A stretch of DNA of 64,000 bases from Thinopyrum elongatum. Its lineage: Eukaryota; Streptophyta; Magnoliopsida; Poales; Poaceae. The notes beneath the pieces are model-generated. The model was not told the origin of the DNA. It ran no database searches and saw only the letters and a list, made by a program, of their open reading frames with translations. A program made the translations under genes and the position numbers. The stretch is from positions 284,529,395 to 284,593,394 of the forward strand of contig CM022298.1 of NCBI GenBank assembly GCA_011799875.1, in the 5' to 3' direction. Of the stretch, positions 10,728 to 22,451 are shown piece after piece; position 1 is the first letter of the stretch; every line of letters begins with the position of its first letter.

Positions 10728-11488
10728 GCTCAGTCTTGGCGATCGCCTTGAATCCTAGGAACCTTGAGGACATTGTCAGCAAGTGGAGCAGCGATCTTGT
10801 CGGTAGCAATGACATCTGTGTTCTCTGGAAACTTCTTGAAGATCTTGGAGAGGTGGAGCCCAGGGTTGCGGTGAGCGAGGTTGAGCAACACTTTATAAAG
10901 GACATCACATGCGAATTGCCGGGACTCATCAGCGAAGGAGACTTTTGTGCCTTCATGGTATGTTTTCAGTGCCTCGACGAGCCTGTCAAAGAACTTGGTC
11001 AGCCTGGCGCTGGCGACCACATGCTCGTCGATCGTGAAGCGCCAGCTCTTCATGTCCATTTCAGCTAGCTGGGAAGTAATGTGTTCTGCCATCCGAATCA
11101 ACTTCTCCGTCCAGAGGGAATGCATTTTCGGCAGCTCCTCGTGCTTGTTCTCGACATCCTTCCGGAGGACTTCTTCAGCAGCAAGCTTTTCCGTCAAGAT
11201 CATTTCCCACTCCTTGGCAGATTCGAGATTCTCCTACAGGCCGGCAAGTTTGGATTTCCGATCCTGAACCATGTTGTTGGCGGTGGTTAGCTCCTGGCCC
11301 TTGGATGAAAGCTGCGTCCGCAGCTCTCCTAGAGTGAGAGTTGTCTTCTACGCTTCGACCTTGAGGGACTCGATATCGTTGCCGCTGCCAACAAGTTCTT
11401 TGAACTTGCCCGCCTGGGCCTCCAGACCTGCCTTGGCTGAGGCAATGATTTCAGCCTTGTCGGCAACTTCCTTAAGCTTGGCGGCACT
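10728..11488 (-). pseudogene. T4 antisense extra ORF, C-terminal coiled-coil half, truncated
   Basis: The minus-strand piece at 10730-11203 (157 codons) aligns with the C-terminus of the T2 antisense gene (17461-18060): shared are the Leu-rich start with AEHITSQ / AERLTAQ, FFDRLVEALKTYHEG / FFNELIDKLKVHEEG, CDVLYKVLLNLAHRNPGL / RDSLFMVLSNIACHHPDL and the ends ADNVLKVP / ADRVLGVP. Upstream, heptad-rich sequence continues to 11488 through at least two stops. The N-terminal domain is missing because S3 inserted here and the far side is deleted. Confidence 0.75.
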
Positions 11489-12842
11489 TGCTACTTCTTG
11501 AGCTTGCGTTGATTTTTCCCTTGAAGAGGAAAGGGTGATGCAGCAAAGTAGAGATAAGTATTTCCCTCAGTTAAGAACCAAGGTATCAATCTAGTAGGAG
11601 GCACAAGCAAGTCTCAAATCTATGCACCTGCACAAACTAACAAGCACTTGCACACAACGTGAAAAAGGGGTTGTCAATCCCTTCACGGTCACGAACAAGA
11701 GTGAGATCTAATAGAGATGGGTATAAAAGATAAATAAAAGAGCAAACTAAAGTAAATATAAATAAATTGCAGCAAGGTATTTTTGGGTTTTTTGGTTTAT
11801 AGATCTGAAAATATATGATGGAAAATAGACCCGGGGGCCATATTTTTCACCAGAGGCTTCTAGCTTGAAAGAAAACATACGGTGGGTAAACAAATTACTG
11901 TTGAGCAATTGATAGAAAAGCGCATAGTTATGACGATATCTAAGGCAATGATCATGAATATAGGCATCATGTCCATGACAAGTAGACCAAAACGATTCTG
12001 CATCTACTACTATTACTCCACACATCGCCGACTCCTGCCTGCATCTAGAGTATTAAGTTCATAAGAATAGAGCAACGCTTTAAGTAAGATGACATGATGT
12101 AGAGGGATAAACTCAAGCAATATGACATAAACCCCATCTTTTTATACTTGATGGCAACAATACAATACGTGCCTTGCTACCCCTTCTGTCACTGGGTGAG
12201 GACACCGTAAGATTGAACCCAAAACTAAGCACCTCTCCCATTGCAAGAAAAACCAATCTAGTTGGCCAAACCAAACCGATAGTTCGAAGAGAAATACAAA
12301 GATATCTCAAGCATGCATAAAAGAGTTCAGAGAAGACTCAAATAATATTCATAGATAATCTAATCATAAATCCACAATTCATCGGATCTCAACAAACACA
12401 CCGCAAAATATGATTACATCGCATAGATCTGCAAGAACATCGAGGAGAACATGGTATTGAAGATCAAAGAGAGAGAAGAAGCCATCTAGCTACTAGCTAT
12501 GGACCCTTAGGTCTGTGGTAAACTACTCACGCTTCATCAGAAGGGCAACAAGGTTGATGTAGAGGCCCTCCATGATCGAATCCCCCTCTGGGAGGGTGCT
12601 GGAAGCGGCCCCAAGATGGGATCTCACGAGAACAAAGGCTTGCGGCTGCGGAAAAGTATTTTGGTGGACGCCTCTGATGTTTGGGGAATATTTGAGAATA
12701 TATAGTGGTGGAATTAGGGTTGGAGGACTCCCGAGGGTCCCACAAGTCCTCAGGGCACACCCCCCTGGGGCGCGCCCTAGAGGCTTGTGGCCTCCTCTGG
12801 ACTCTTCTGGCCCTCTCTCCAAGTTACCTAGGTGTCTTCTGG
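11489..12842 (-). repeat. S3 3' LTR, distal part
   Basis: The plus-strand start TGCTACTTCTTGAGC at 11489 recurs at 25468 next to the primer site, so it is the LTR end. The body aligns with the D 5' LTR (61209-62780): shared are GACCTAAGGGTCC, GCTAGATGGCTTCTTCTC, CCAATGACAGAAGGGG-like and GGGATTGACAACCCC (minus strand). The LTR resumes after T2 at 20164-20334, giving about 1525 bp in total. Confidence 0.85.
12740..12790. repeat. GC-rich hairpin in S3 LTR
   Basis: Arms 12740-12762 and 12768-12790 are inverted repeats of 23 bases around a very short loop. I count 16 Watson-Crick and 2 G-U pairs; all differences are transitions. It lies about 40 bases upstream (minus strand) of the TATA-like CTATATATTC. 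Confidence 0.7.
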
Positions 12843-13732
12843 TGTCGTGGGAAACCACGGCCACCTATGGGGCCAAGGACCACTTTTGGTTTGGCAGGGG
12901 GACTAAGCACGTTGCACAAAGAGCGAAGGAGCGCAGCGTAGCGCGGCAGAGATCACACGGGCAGTTTTACCCAGGTTTGGGCCGTCGCGAGGCGTAAAAC
13001 CCTACTCCTGCTTTGGTGGATTGATGGTGGATGGTGGTGGAAACGCAGTGCTCTTACCCTGTAGGGTTGCCTCGGGGCGAGAGCAGCTACGCGTGTTTGA
13101 GTGTACAGGGGTCCGAATCCTTTCTATGGTTGCCATGTGCCTCCTTTTATAGATTAAGGGGTCACCACAGTGGCAAATCAATCATTGTGTACTGATTAGA
13201 TAGCAAACAGTGCTATCATATCTACTCTGCAGACAGAGCAGTGCGCATTAAATGCACCGCTCAGTGTCACATCATGGCCTGCCCGGCACGCCTTGCCGGG
13301 CTGTTTGGCCACCTTCTCTCCTGTCTGCATGACACGTCGCAGGACGGGTGTCATTTGGAGGTGATTCCTGTAGGAAATGGCTGCCATGTGGCAAAAGGCA
13401 GCCACTTAGTCATCTTGGGGCTTGACACCGCACCGATCAGTGACTTGCGTCACTGTGAGGTCAGCCGGTGAAGCCTTGGCGGGGTGTTTTGCCTTCGTAT
13501 GCCCCGGCAGGCCTGCCGGGATGGTCCTGAGGCTTGCTTCCGGGGCAACCTCGAACTTGCCAGGCTCTCCTGCCCGGCGAGGGAGGTCTTCTCAACCTGC
13601 CCATTGATTCCTCAAAGAGCCTATCTCTTTACCTTGGCCTTGTCTTGGATGTTGCAATCTTGCCGGGCTCGTGGCTCACTGTCCGTGCACAACTCAGGGG
13701 AAAACTTACACCCCTGTTTGTGTACCCCGATA
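12843..13732 (-). repeat. T2 3' LTR (890 bp)
   Basis: Homologous along its length to 19231-20158. The outer plus-strand end is TGTCGTGGGA; the inner end has decayed from ..CCGGCA to ..CCGATA. About 40 bases present in the other LTR (around 19970-20015) are missing here. TATA box on the minus strand at 13145-13151. Confidence 0.9.
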
Positions 13733-14125
13733 GAAGCCCCTGGGCCTGAGCCTTACGTGTTGTTGGGCACGTTGGGTTAGGCCCCAAACAGTGCACGGGC
13801 ACATGGCGAAAGAAGGCTGCGCGCATGGCGGTTTGTCATGATGACCAGTAAATCCAATGTCCACTTCACGCAGTTACCGCGGGTCATGGGGGCGTGGGAC
13901 TTGTTGCAGTTAATGTAAAATGGTAACTTTCTGAAGAGTCGCGCCCTTCCCCACGTCCTTTCCCTCAAGAGAGGAAAATGTGGAAGGGTACTGCTCATTA
14001 ATCTTTCTACCTCGCCTTCCCACCATCTTCCTCCACAAGCCAAGCAACTGCTCTTCTTCCTCGCCCGCACCCGCCGCCAATCCCCTCTCCATTCCCTTCC
14101 CATATCCTCGCAGCATCTTGGAGAC
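13733..14125. other. T2 stretch between antisense gene start and 3' LTR
   Basis: On the minus strand the sequence next to the LTR reads GGCCCAGGGGCTTC, a plausible polypurine tract. On the plus strand the stretch would hold the promoter and 5' leader of the antisense gene; it is pyrimidine-rich near 13990-14110 (CTTCCTCCACAAGCC and similar), as plant leaders often are. Confidence 0.45.
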
Positions 14126-15903
14126 ATGGGGAAGAAAATCGCCTCCAGGGGTAAGCGGGTGACCGTGGTGAAGGAGGCGGCCGCTGAGGGGAGCAAGAGG
14201 GCGTCGGAGCTGGACAGGAAGCGGAGGGCAGATGTCGTCTTCTTTCCGTCGAATCTGGACGATGAAGTGCTTGAGGCAAGGTATGGTTATCTGTGGGGGA
14301 GGGAAGTCCCGAAAGGACACGGCGCGCCCACAGTTCTGGCGGAGGGGAAACAGGACCCGCCAGATTCGTACCGATTCTTTTGCGCGTACTTCATCTGCGG
14401 CCTCTGTTCCCCTTTCTCGGATTTCTAGGAAGCAATGATGGTGATTTATGGCTTCCATCTCTTGGATTTCACGCGAAATGCAATGGCGTGCATGGCGATC
14501 TTTGCTCACTTGAGTGAGAATTTTGTTGGAGTCGCCCCCAACATTGATCTGTTCAGGCACTATTTCATTCCGTGAGTGGAGAACAAAAACCACCGCTCCG
14601 GGAAGATAAGTTGGATGCCACGGGTAGTGCCAAGGGAGAACTGGGATTACATCTCTGGCCAACAACGTAGCAGATGGGAGGAGTGGAGAGGAGATTGGTG
14701 TTGGATGCAGGATGAGGAGGCCCCAGAGTTCTGCCAGGCGCGGACGGAATGCATTGAGTGCAATAATGACTGGAGGGAGCTTGGCCTCACCAATGATAGG
14801 CTTCGCTCGGCAATAAACAAGATCACTCGTCTGAAGGCTGCCGGGCTAACCGTTGAGCATGTGGGGGCCAACTTCCTTCTCTGCCGTATCGCGCCATTGC
14901 AGAAGAGGGACAGGTTCGCCTGGCTCTATAGGGATGCCACAGACAGGATGAGGTTACTTCCTGGCCTGGCCAACAACTTGTCAGTATACGGCCATGCCTG
15001 GTTGTGCGACCAGCTGTTCGGCAGCTTCGAGCTTTTCAAGTTGCCTGCCAACATCATCCCTCTAAACATCAACTCCGCCAGGGACCAGATCTTGAAATGG
15101 ATGCCGCATTGTGATGCTCAAGGAGTTGTAAGTGGCTGGGAGTTACCCTCGCATGATGAAGAGCTGGCGTGGTCCTCCATCCTAGTGGAAAGAGCAACCC
15201 GGGTGGAGGCCAATATGTACAAGCGCACCCCCAGGGTGGAGGAGGCATACATCAGGAAGCGGCTTGAGGAGGACAGGGCATCCCGAGCTGCAGCAGTGGT
15301 GAAGGCCGGGAAGGCAGCAAGAGGAAAGGAAAAGGCCAGAGACGAAAGTTCTTCCCGCGGCAGGGACGAGGCGCAAGTCTCGGAAGAGGTTGCCGGGGAC
15401 GAGCCTGCAGGGGGCGAGCCTTCCGGGATCGATGCCCTATATACCATGGTGGCAAAGGCTCTAGAGGAAGAAGACATTGAGGAGGCGGAGCAACCTGGAG
15501 AGGAGTGGCTCACGAAAGGTCCTCAAGCCCCCGAGCCTGTCTTGGATCAACACCCTCGTAGGCGGGTAGCCAACCGGGGAGCGGCAGTCTCCGATCCTGC
15601 ACCCGCCACCAAGAAGGTGAAGGAGACCACCTCTAGGAGCAGCATCCTCAAAGCTACACGCCGCCATTCTCCACGGCTTTCCGGGGCTAGGGCCCCTCCT
15701 GCCAAGCAGCCAGCAGCCACAGAAGACGACTCCTTCTCCCAGTTGGATTTGAGCTCTTCGCAGAGCTCGTCTTTGTCAGAGCCCCCTACATCTCAGCAGG
15801 GCCCAATGTTGCCGCAGAGCTCATCTCCCCTGCCCCAGAAGAGAAGCAGGGCATCTTCTCCGCCTGTTGATTTTGTGTTGAGCTCCATGCTCATCGACGA
15901 GGA
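14126..15903 (+). pseudogene. T2 antisense gene, exon 1: PF04195-like domain and acidic/Ser-rich region
   Basis: One frame runs from the ATG at 14126 to 15903, broken by a TAG at 14426 and a TGA at 14573; the latter is a likely former CGA. Residues about 85-150 (FFCAYFICGLCSPFSDF, MMVIYGFHLLDF, HLSENFVGVAPNID) match, position by position, the domain in element C (FLPHFIQGLGFPLHPF, LMFFYGLDFHDL, IIVCEALLRVQPHF). I take this to be the 'putative gypsy type transposon' domain (PF04195, from memory). The rest is charged, then rich in Ser, Pro and Lys. The function is unknown. It is read opposite to the retrotransposon. Confidence 0.75.
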
Positions 15904-15989
15904 GTAAGAAAGAACTTCCTCCCTTCCTTGCTGTTATTTCCGCATGTTTCCTTGCTTGTTGACGAATCTTTGCTTGCCGCCTTTGTTAG
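15904..15989 (+). other. Probable intron 1 of T2 antisense gene
   Basis: Donor GTAAGA at 15904 and acceptor TTGTTAG ending at 15989, with a pyrimidine-rich interior. Removing it joins two Glu-rich stretches in frame. A TAG follows shortly in the second exon, so this copy is not fully open. Confidence 0.55.
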
Positions 15990-18060
15990 GGAGGAAGAAG
16001 TAGAAGAATAGCCCCTCATTCACCGGAACGAGCGGCTCAGGCGCACGAAGCCACCGAGGATGGTGGAAGGGACGGGCTTGGCAGGGGACGGTGCGAGTCC
16101 CCCGGCACCAAGCCCCCAGTCCAGCCCGCAGCTTGAACGTGCAGGGGGGTTCCTCCCGTCGGGAGCGACGGAGGAGAACTCCCCACCACTGAAGCCAAAG
16201 GAGGAGAAGGAACCACCTTGGACGAGCCTTTCCAAGAGGGGCCCACTCTGCCCCTCGATCAAGTCAAGGGATCCCCGCCAAGGGTCTCCACGAAAGAGTC
16301 CGGCTTTGGCCCGACAACTAACGTTGCCGGAGAGACTGAAGCTTCCGCCCGGCAGACCTCTCCGGGTAACTTATTCACTCTTCTTTCCCTGTTCCTTTTC
16401 ATTATCTTGCTTCGTACTCCTGACTTGTTAACAATCTGGTATTTCTATCATTGATTACTGGAACTGCTTGCAGCCCCTTTAAGCGAGGAGCCAGATTTGC
16501 TGGATGAGGTGACCAGCATAGGGAAGAACACCGCGGAGGAGGCCGCCAAGATTGCTGCCAGGAATGGCAGGAACATGCTGCCAGGGGTGCCCTGGGGCCC
16601 TTGAAGGAGTCCGGGAAATCCCCTGGTAGCACGTCTGGATCAGGGGTGGTGATTGAAGAGAAGATACCTCTCCAAACCATGGGTCCCCTTCCCCTGTTCG
16701 GCACCCCGGCGGGGGCCCCGCCATCATCTTCGAGCCACCTAGCGTTGGTGCTCGCACAACCCGGGCTTGGAGCCCCCGGCTCATCAATGGCGACGAGAAC
16801 GAAACTTGACGAAGAGCTTCAGCGCATTCTGGCGTCGCTGTACCAAGGGATCGAAGAGGTGGATGCTCAGTCGCCGTCGCTTTGGATTTGTCCTTCATGG
16901 AATACGTGGCGATGGGCATCAAGGAGATGCGGGATCGGCACAGCCAGAAATGGCAGGAGCTCAAGGAGCAGCACAAGTCCACCAACGAGGTAGGCCAGAA
17001 GCTGAAGGACAAAGGCGCCGAGCTACGCGATTGGCACAGCAAGCAGTTCCAGGTCCTCTTGAGGCAGCAGGAGACAATCTCGATGGTGAGGGAGGATGTC
17101 ATCGCTCGCGAGGCGCGCCTGGCGGACCGCAAAGTGCTTTTGGACGCCAGGGAGTAGGACATTTCTCTCCGGGAGGAGAGGCTCGAAGCAGCTCTCCGCG
17201 CCAAAGACGATGATCTAGAGGTACTTGTGCAGCAGCGCACCAAAGAGCTGGAGGACAAGCACAAGGCCTCCCTGGGTGCCCTTACTGTCGACTCTGCCAC
17301 TCGGTTGAAGGAGCTTGCCGATGACCTTGCCGCTGCCTCTTCTGCCAAGGTGGACCTCGACCAGCAGGTGGACGAGCTGATGGAAAAGCTTGCCGGGAGC
17401 GCCAAGGAGGTCAAGACTCTCAAGGTGGAGACGCGGAAAGCGGAGATCCTCTGAAAGGATGTGCAATCGCAACTCTCCTCTAAGAGCCAAGACCTCGAGA
17501 GCGCCAACGGCACCATCGAAGATCTGAAGGCCAGGATCGGCACCTTGGAGAGCTCGGCAGAATCCAGCGGGGCCCATGAGCAGCAGCTGACGAAAAACCT
17601 GGACACCGCGAAGCGCCTCCGGAAGGATGCAGAGGACAAACTGGCAAACCAGTCTGAGCAGGTTGACCTCTGGATCAAGAGCTTGATTAATGTTGCTGAG
17701 CGCCTCACTGCCCAGACCGCAGTGACGGGCATGGAGGGTCCAGTCTACTTGGCCAGCAAGCAGGAGGCCCCCAGTGTTAAGCTAGGGGCCTTCTTCAATG
17801 AGCTGATCGACAAGCTGAAGGTGCATGAGGAGGGAAGAGCTGGTCGATTCGAGGTTGAATTCCGGAAGCTTGCCCGTGATTCCCTCTTCATGGTTTTGAG
17901 CAACATTGCCTGCCACCACCCGGACCTCGACCTTGCCGACGGCTTCAGGAAGCCGCTACGCGGCGCGGACGTTTCTGCTGCCGAGGAGAAGGCCACCGCT
18001 TTCGCCGACAGGGTTCTTGGCGTTCCTGTTGCTCCTCGAGGTCGCAAGGACCAGTCTTGA
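15990..18060 (+). pseudogene. T2 antisense gene, downstream exons: Pro-rich linker and coiled coil
   Basis: A Pro/Ser/Glu-rich exon (to 16365) is followed by a probable intron 16366-16473 (GTAACT...TTGCAG). From 16882 to 18060 a single frame encodes a long heptad-repeat region (REDVIAREARLADRK, LDQQVDELMEKLAGS, EDLKARIGTLESS) broken by TAG at 17155 and TGA at 17452. The final 120 residues are a globular-looking tail (FFNELIDKLKVHEEG, DSLFMVLSNIACHHPDL) shared with T4. The frame between 16474 and 16882 is less certain. Likely a coiled-coil protein of unknown role. Confidence 0.7.
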
Positions 18061-19207
18061 ATCATGCCCGCTGCTACGTTGCTCTGTAATCAAAACATGA
18101 TGCATGCTCTGTGTTTAGACATCATACTATTTATGCTTGCGTGAAACTTGATGTCTTTGTTAAATCTGAATTGCGTGTTTTGTCCCTTTTGAATGTTACC
18201 CCATTGGTGTTCTCATGATTAATCTCTATGCACTCTTTGGTTGCCTGCTAGTATCATATTGCTGCGAAAGTCGTAAGTGTCTGGCCCTTAACATTTATCT
18301 TGGCGTGGATGCGTCCTGGCAGGTTTTTCCTTAGTAGTTTCCGACGCAGCCGCCCATTCCGCTAGCAGGATCGGAACGGAATGGGGGTGCAGACAAGAAT
18401 CTAGCAAAGGTACCATCCTGTGGAAGATTTCTTCACACGAACACCCCAGCATTCAAGGGATAAACAAACGCAAATTCTTGATTTATAAGTACAACAAAGA
18501 TTGAGTAAACTTAGCTCTTATTCGTGCTTCCATCTACTCCTTCCGGCTGCGGCTGCTTGCTGAGCTCGCACGTTCTGGGAAGGGTGGTGCCGCACGTATA
18601 TCGGCTTCTAGCTCGCGGCAAGGGTCGGCTAGAAGTATATTTATCTTGTGGGCGGCAGGATGCGACATTAGGCATGTCCGGTCCCTCTCTCCTCCTCTTC
18701 ACACTTTTTGATCAATCCAACGGCTGTTGGCACGAAAGTCACGCCAGCGCAGACGGCCTTGCCGGAGTGTACTTGCCGGGGCGTCAACCAACAGATTCGC
18801 ACTGGCGTCCTACTCAGCATTTCCCCAAGCAGGGTAAATGCTGGACCGAGTATCGCGTGGGATCATCGATGTTGATGATGCTAAAACCCAGAGTAGCTCA
18901 ATTGTCAATAAGTGAAAGTGGCGTAGAGGGAAATCGGGTACCCTTGCACATCGCTCCTTTTCTCGAACAGGGCTCGCAGGGCGTTCTTGCTGTCTGATCC
19001 GTTCGGGATGGCACTGTCGCCCTGGTCGCTAGCCTCCGCCACCGCTGTGACCACGGCGTACGGAGGTGGCGGAGTTTGGATGAGGTCGGTGGAGGAGCAG
19101 CATCGCTCTCCCGGTCCATCACCGCCATTCCTTCAGGCGCCATGAGTGACGACGCCATTGATGGAGATGACGTGCTACGTACACTCCTCGGGTTCCCGCA
19201 AGCGCTG
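18061..19207 (-). other. T2 leader and noncoding interior, no gag recognised
   Basis: This stretch between the antisense gene and the primer site should contain the element's RNA leader and, in a full copy, gag-pol. A minus-strand ORF at 18898-19158 (86 codons, Met-Ala-Ser start) could be a remnant of the gag N-terminus by position, but its sequence does not match the capsid core. Nothing else is supported. Confidence 0.5.
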
Positions 19208-19226
19208 CCCCCTACCTAGTGCACCA
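19208..19226 (-). promoter_or_regulatory. T2 primer binding site
   Basis: On the minus strand TGGTGCACTAGGTAGGGGG begins four bases inside the 5' LTR. It differs from the T1 site at 6817-6835 at three positions (two C-to-T changes among them). Confidence 0.7.
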
Positions 19227-19230
19227 AAGA

Positions 19231-20158
19231 TGTCGTGGGAAACCACAGCCACCTATGGGGCCAAGGGCCCCTTTTGGTTCGGCAAGGGGACGGAGCCCGT
19301 TGCACAAAGAGCGGAGGAGCGCAGCATAGCGCGGCACAGATCACACCGGCAATTTTACATAGGTTCGGGCCACCGCGAGGCGTAAAACCCTACTCCTGCT
19401 TTGGTGGATTAATGGTGGATGGTGGTGGAAACGCAGCGCTCTTACCCGGCAGGGTTGCCTCGGGGCGAGAGCAGCTACGCGCGTATGAGTGTACAGGGGT
19501 CCGAATCCTTTCTATGGTTGCCGTGTGCCTCCTTTTATAGATTAAGGGGCCACCACAATGGCAAATCAGTCATTGTGTACTGATTAGATAGCGAACAGTG
19601 CTATCATATCTACTCTGCAGATAGAGCAGTACGCGTTAAATGCGCAGCTCAGTGTCACATCATGGCCTGCCTGGCGCACCTTGCCGGGCTCTTTGGACAC
19701 CTTCTCTCCTGTCTGCATGACACGTCGCAGGACGGGTGTCATTGGAGGTGATTCCTGTAGGAAATGGCTGCCATGTGGCAAAAGGCAGCCACTTAGTCAT
19801 CTTGGGGCTTGACACCGCACCGATCGGTGACTTGCGTCGCTGTGAGGTAGGGCGGTGAAGCCTTGGCGGGGTGTTTTGCCTTTGTATGCCCCGGCAGGCC
19901 TGCTGGGGCGGTCCTGAGGCTTGGTTCCAGGGCAACCTCGACCTTGCCAGGCTCTCCTGCCTGGCGAGGGAGGTTTTCCCTTAGCAGTGTCTTGCTTCTT
20001 GGCTTGACTTGGTCTTCTCAGCCTACTCTTTGATTCCTCAAAGAGCCTATCTCTTTACCTTGGCCTTGTCTTGGATGTTGCAATCTTGCCAGGCTCGTGG
20101 CTCACTGTCCATGCACAAGTAAGTGGAAAACATACACCCCTGTTTGTGTACCCCGGCA
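19231..20158 (-). repeat. T2 5' LTR (928 bp)
   Basis: Ends TG..CA (plus strand TGTCGTGGGA...CCCCGGCA), TATA box on the minus strand at 19533-19539, target duplication TCTGG immediately to the right. Confidence 0.92.
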
Positions 20159-20163
20159 TCTGG

Positions 20164-20334
20164 TCCAAGAAAAATCATCATAAAGTTTTATTCCGTTTGG
20201 ACTCCATTTGATATTCCTTTTCTATAAAAGTCAAAGTAATATAAAATAGCATATTAATGCATATAAAACATCCAAAACAGATAATATAATACCATGGAAC
20301 TATCAAATATTATAGATACGTTGGAGACGTATCA
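20164..20334 (-). repeat. S3 3' LTR, proximal part
   Basis: On the minus strand it starts TGATACGTCTCCAACGTATC, closely matching the D LTR start at 61209. It is the continuation of 11489-12842 across the T2 insertion. Confidence 0.88.
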
Positions 20335-20350
20335 AGCATCCCCAAGCTTA
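20335..20350 (-). promoter_or_regulatory. S3 polypurine tract
   Basis: On the minus strand TAAGCTTGGGGATGCT directly precedes the 3' LTR. It is the expected plus-strand primer. Near-identical copies occur inside the element at 22452-22466 and 22508-22521. Confidence 0.75.
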
Positions 20351-21155
20351 ATTCCTGCTCGTCCTCGAGTATGTAAATGATAAAAACAGAATTTTTGATG
20401 TGGAATGCTACCTAGTATATTTATCAATGCAATCTTCTTTAGTGTGGCAATAATGTTCAGATCCATAAGATTCAAAACAAAAGTTTAATATTGATATAAA
20501 AATAATAATAATTCAAGCATACCAATAAAGCAATCATGTCTTCTCAAAATAACATGGCCAAAGAAAGTTATCCCTACAAAATCATATAGTCTGGCTATCC
20601 TCCATCTTCATCACACAAAGTATTTCATCATGCACAACCCCAATGACAGCCAAGAAATTGTTTCATACTTTTAGTGTTCTCAAACTTTTTCAACTTTCAC
20701 GCAATACTTGAGCGTGAGCCAAGGATATAGCACTATCGGTCGAATAGAATATGGTGGTTGTGGAGAAGACAAAAAGAAGGAGAAAGTCTCAAATCAACTA
20801 GGCAAATTAATGGGCTATGGAGATGCCCATCAATTGATATCGATGAAAGTGAGTAGGGATTGCCATGCAACGGATGCACTAGAGCTATAAGTGTATGAAA
20901 GCTCAAAAAGAAACTAAGTGGGTGTGCATCCAACTTGCTTGCTCAAGAAGACCTAGGGAAATTTGAGGTAGCCCATCATTGGAATATAAAAGCTAAGTTC
21001 TATAATGAAAAATTCCCACTAGTATATGAAAGTGATAAAATAGGAGACTCTCTATCATGAAGAACATGGTGCTATTTCAAAGCACAAGTGTGGAAAAAGG
21101 ATAGTAACATTGTCCCTTCTCTCTTTTCTCTCATTTTTTCTTTTTTCATTTTTTG

Positions 21156-21197
21156 TTTGGGCTTCTTTGGCCTTTTTTTATTTGGGCTTCTTTGGCC
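21156..21197. repeat. Tandem 17-base repeat in pyrimidine-rich block
   Basis: TTTGGGCTTCTTTGGCC occurs at 21156-21172 and again at 21181-21197, within a block of C/T runs. Confidence 0.85.
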
Positions 21198-22126
21198 TCT
21201 TTTATTTTTTTAAAGTCCAGAGACTCATCCCAACTTGTGAGGGAATCATAGCTTCCATCATCCTTTCCTTACATGGGGCAATGCTCTAATAATGATGATC
21301 ATCAAACTTTTATTTACTTACAACTCAAGAATTACAACTCGATACTAGAACAAAATATGACTCTATATGAATGCCTCCGGTGTTGTACCGGGATGTGCAA
21401 TGATCAAGAGTGACATGTATAAAAATATGAACGGTGGCCAAGCCACAAATACTATGCCAACTACATGATCATGCAAAGTAATATGACAATGATGGTGCGT
21501 TTCATAATAAAATGGAATGGTGGAAGTTGCGTGGCAATATATCTCGGAATGGCTATGGAAATGCCATAATAGGTAGGTATCGTGGCTGTTTTGAGGAAGG
21601 GTATATGGTGGGTTTAATGCACCGGCAAAAGTTGCGCGGTACTAGAGAGGCTAGCAATGGTGGAAGGGTGAGAGTCCGTATAATCCATGGACTCAACATT
21701 AGTCATAAATAACTCACATACTTATTGCAAGAATTTATTTTCCATTGAAACAAAGTACTACACGCATGCTCCTAGGCGGATATATTGGTAGGAAAAGAGC
21801 ATCGCTCGTCCCCGACCGCCACTCATAAGGAAGACAATAAAAAAATAAATCATGCTCCGACTTCATCACATAACGGTTCACCATACGTGCATGCTACGGG
21901 AATCACAAACTTTAACATAAGTATTTCTACCAATCCACAATTACTCACTAGCATGATTCTAATACCACAATCTTCATATCTCAAAACAAATGCAAGGAAT
22001 CAAACTTCTCATCTATTCAATGCTCTTTATATGAAAGTTTTTATTATATCCCTCTTGGATGCCCATCATATTAGGACTAAATTCATAACCTAAGAAAATT
22101 ACCATGCTGTTTAAAGACTCTCAAAA

Positions 22127-22255
22127 TAATATAAGTGAAGCATGAGATTTCAACAATTTCTATAAAATAAAGCCACCGCCGTGCTCAAAAAAGATATAAG
22201 TGAAGCACTAGAGCAAACTGCCTAGCTCAAAAGATATAAGTGAAGCACATAGAGT
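22127..22255. repeat. Short direct repeats (ATATAAGTGAAGCA)
   Basis: The motif occurs three times, near 22129, 22193 and 22232, twice preceded by AAAAGAT. It lies in the noncoding interior of S3. Confidence 0.75.
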
Positions 22256-22451
22256 ATTCGAATAAATTCATGATCAAAGTGTGTCCCTCTCAAAAGGTGT
22301 GTACAACAAGGATGATTTTGGCAAACTAAAAAGCAAAGACTCATATCATACAAGACGCTCCAAGCAAAACACATATCATGTGGTGAATAAAAATATAGCC
22401 TCAAGTAAATTTACCAATGGATTGAAGACGAAAGAGGGGATGCCATCTGGG

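Larger units (their letters stand above)
8699..11488 (+). mobile_element. T4: truncated Tat-type LTR retrotransposon lacking gag-pol
   Basis: A 5' LTR (8699-9541) is followed by a short leader, an unrecognised minus-strand ORF, a G-tract and the C-terminal half of an antisense coiled-coil ORF (10728-11488). No gag, RT or integrase is visible. The 3' part is lost: S3 inserted at 11488/11489 and the sequence that should resume beyond S3 is absent. The left flank is AGTAT; no partner TSD can be found. Confidence 0.7.
12843..20158 (-). mobile_element. T2: complete Tat-type retrotransposon without gag-pol, carrying an antisense gene
   Basis: Two homologous LTRs (12843-13732 and 19231-20158) are flanked by a perfect 5-base target duplication TCTGG (12838-12842 and 20159-20163). 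The primer site is next to the right LTR on the minus strand, so the element reads right to left. The interior has no gag, protease, RT or integrase. It is almost filled by a plus-strand, i.e. antisense, intron-bearing gene (14126-18060). It inserted into the S3 3' LTR. Confidence 0.9.

Noticed and set aside
16479..17732. 417-codon minus-strand ORF, rich in Ser and Leu
   Set aside because: It lies opposite the coiled-coil exons of the T2 antisense gene. The low-complexity Ser/Leu/Arg pattern is what reverse reading of Glu/Lys/Ala-rich heptads gives.
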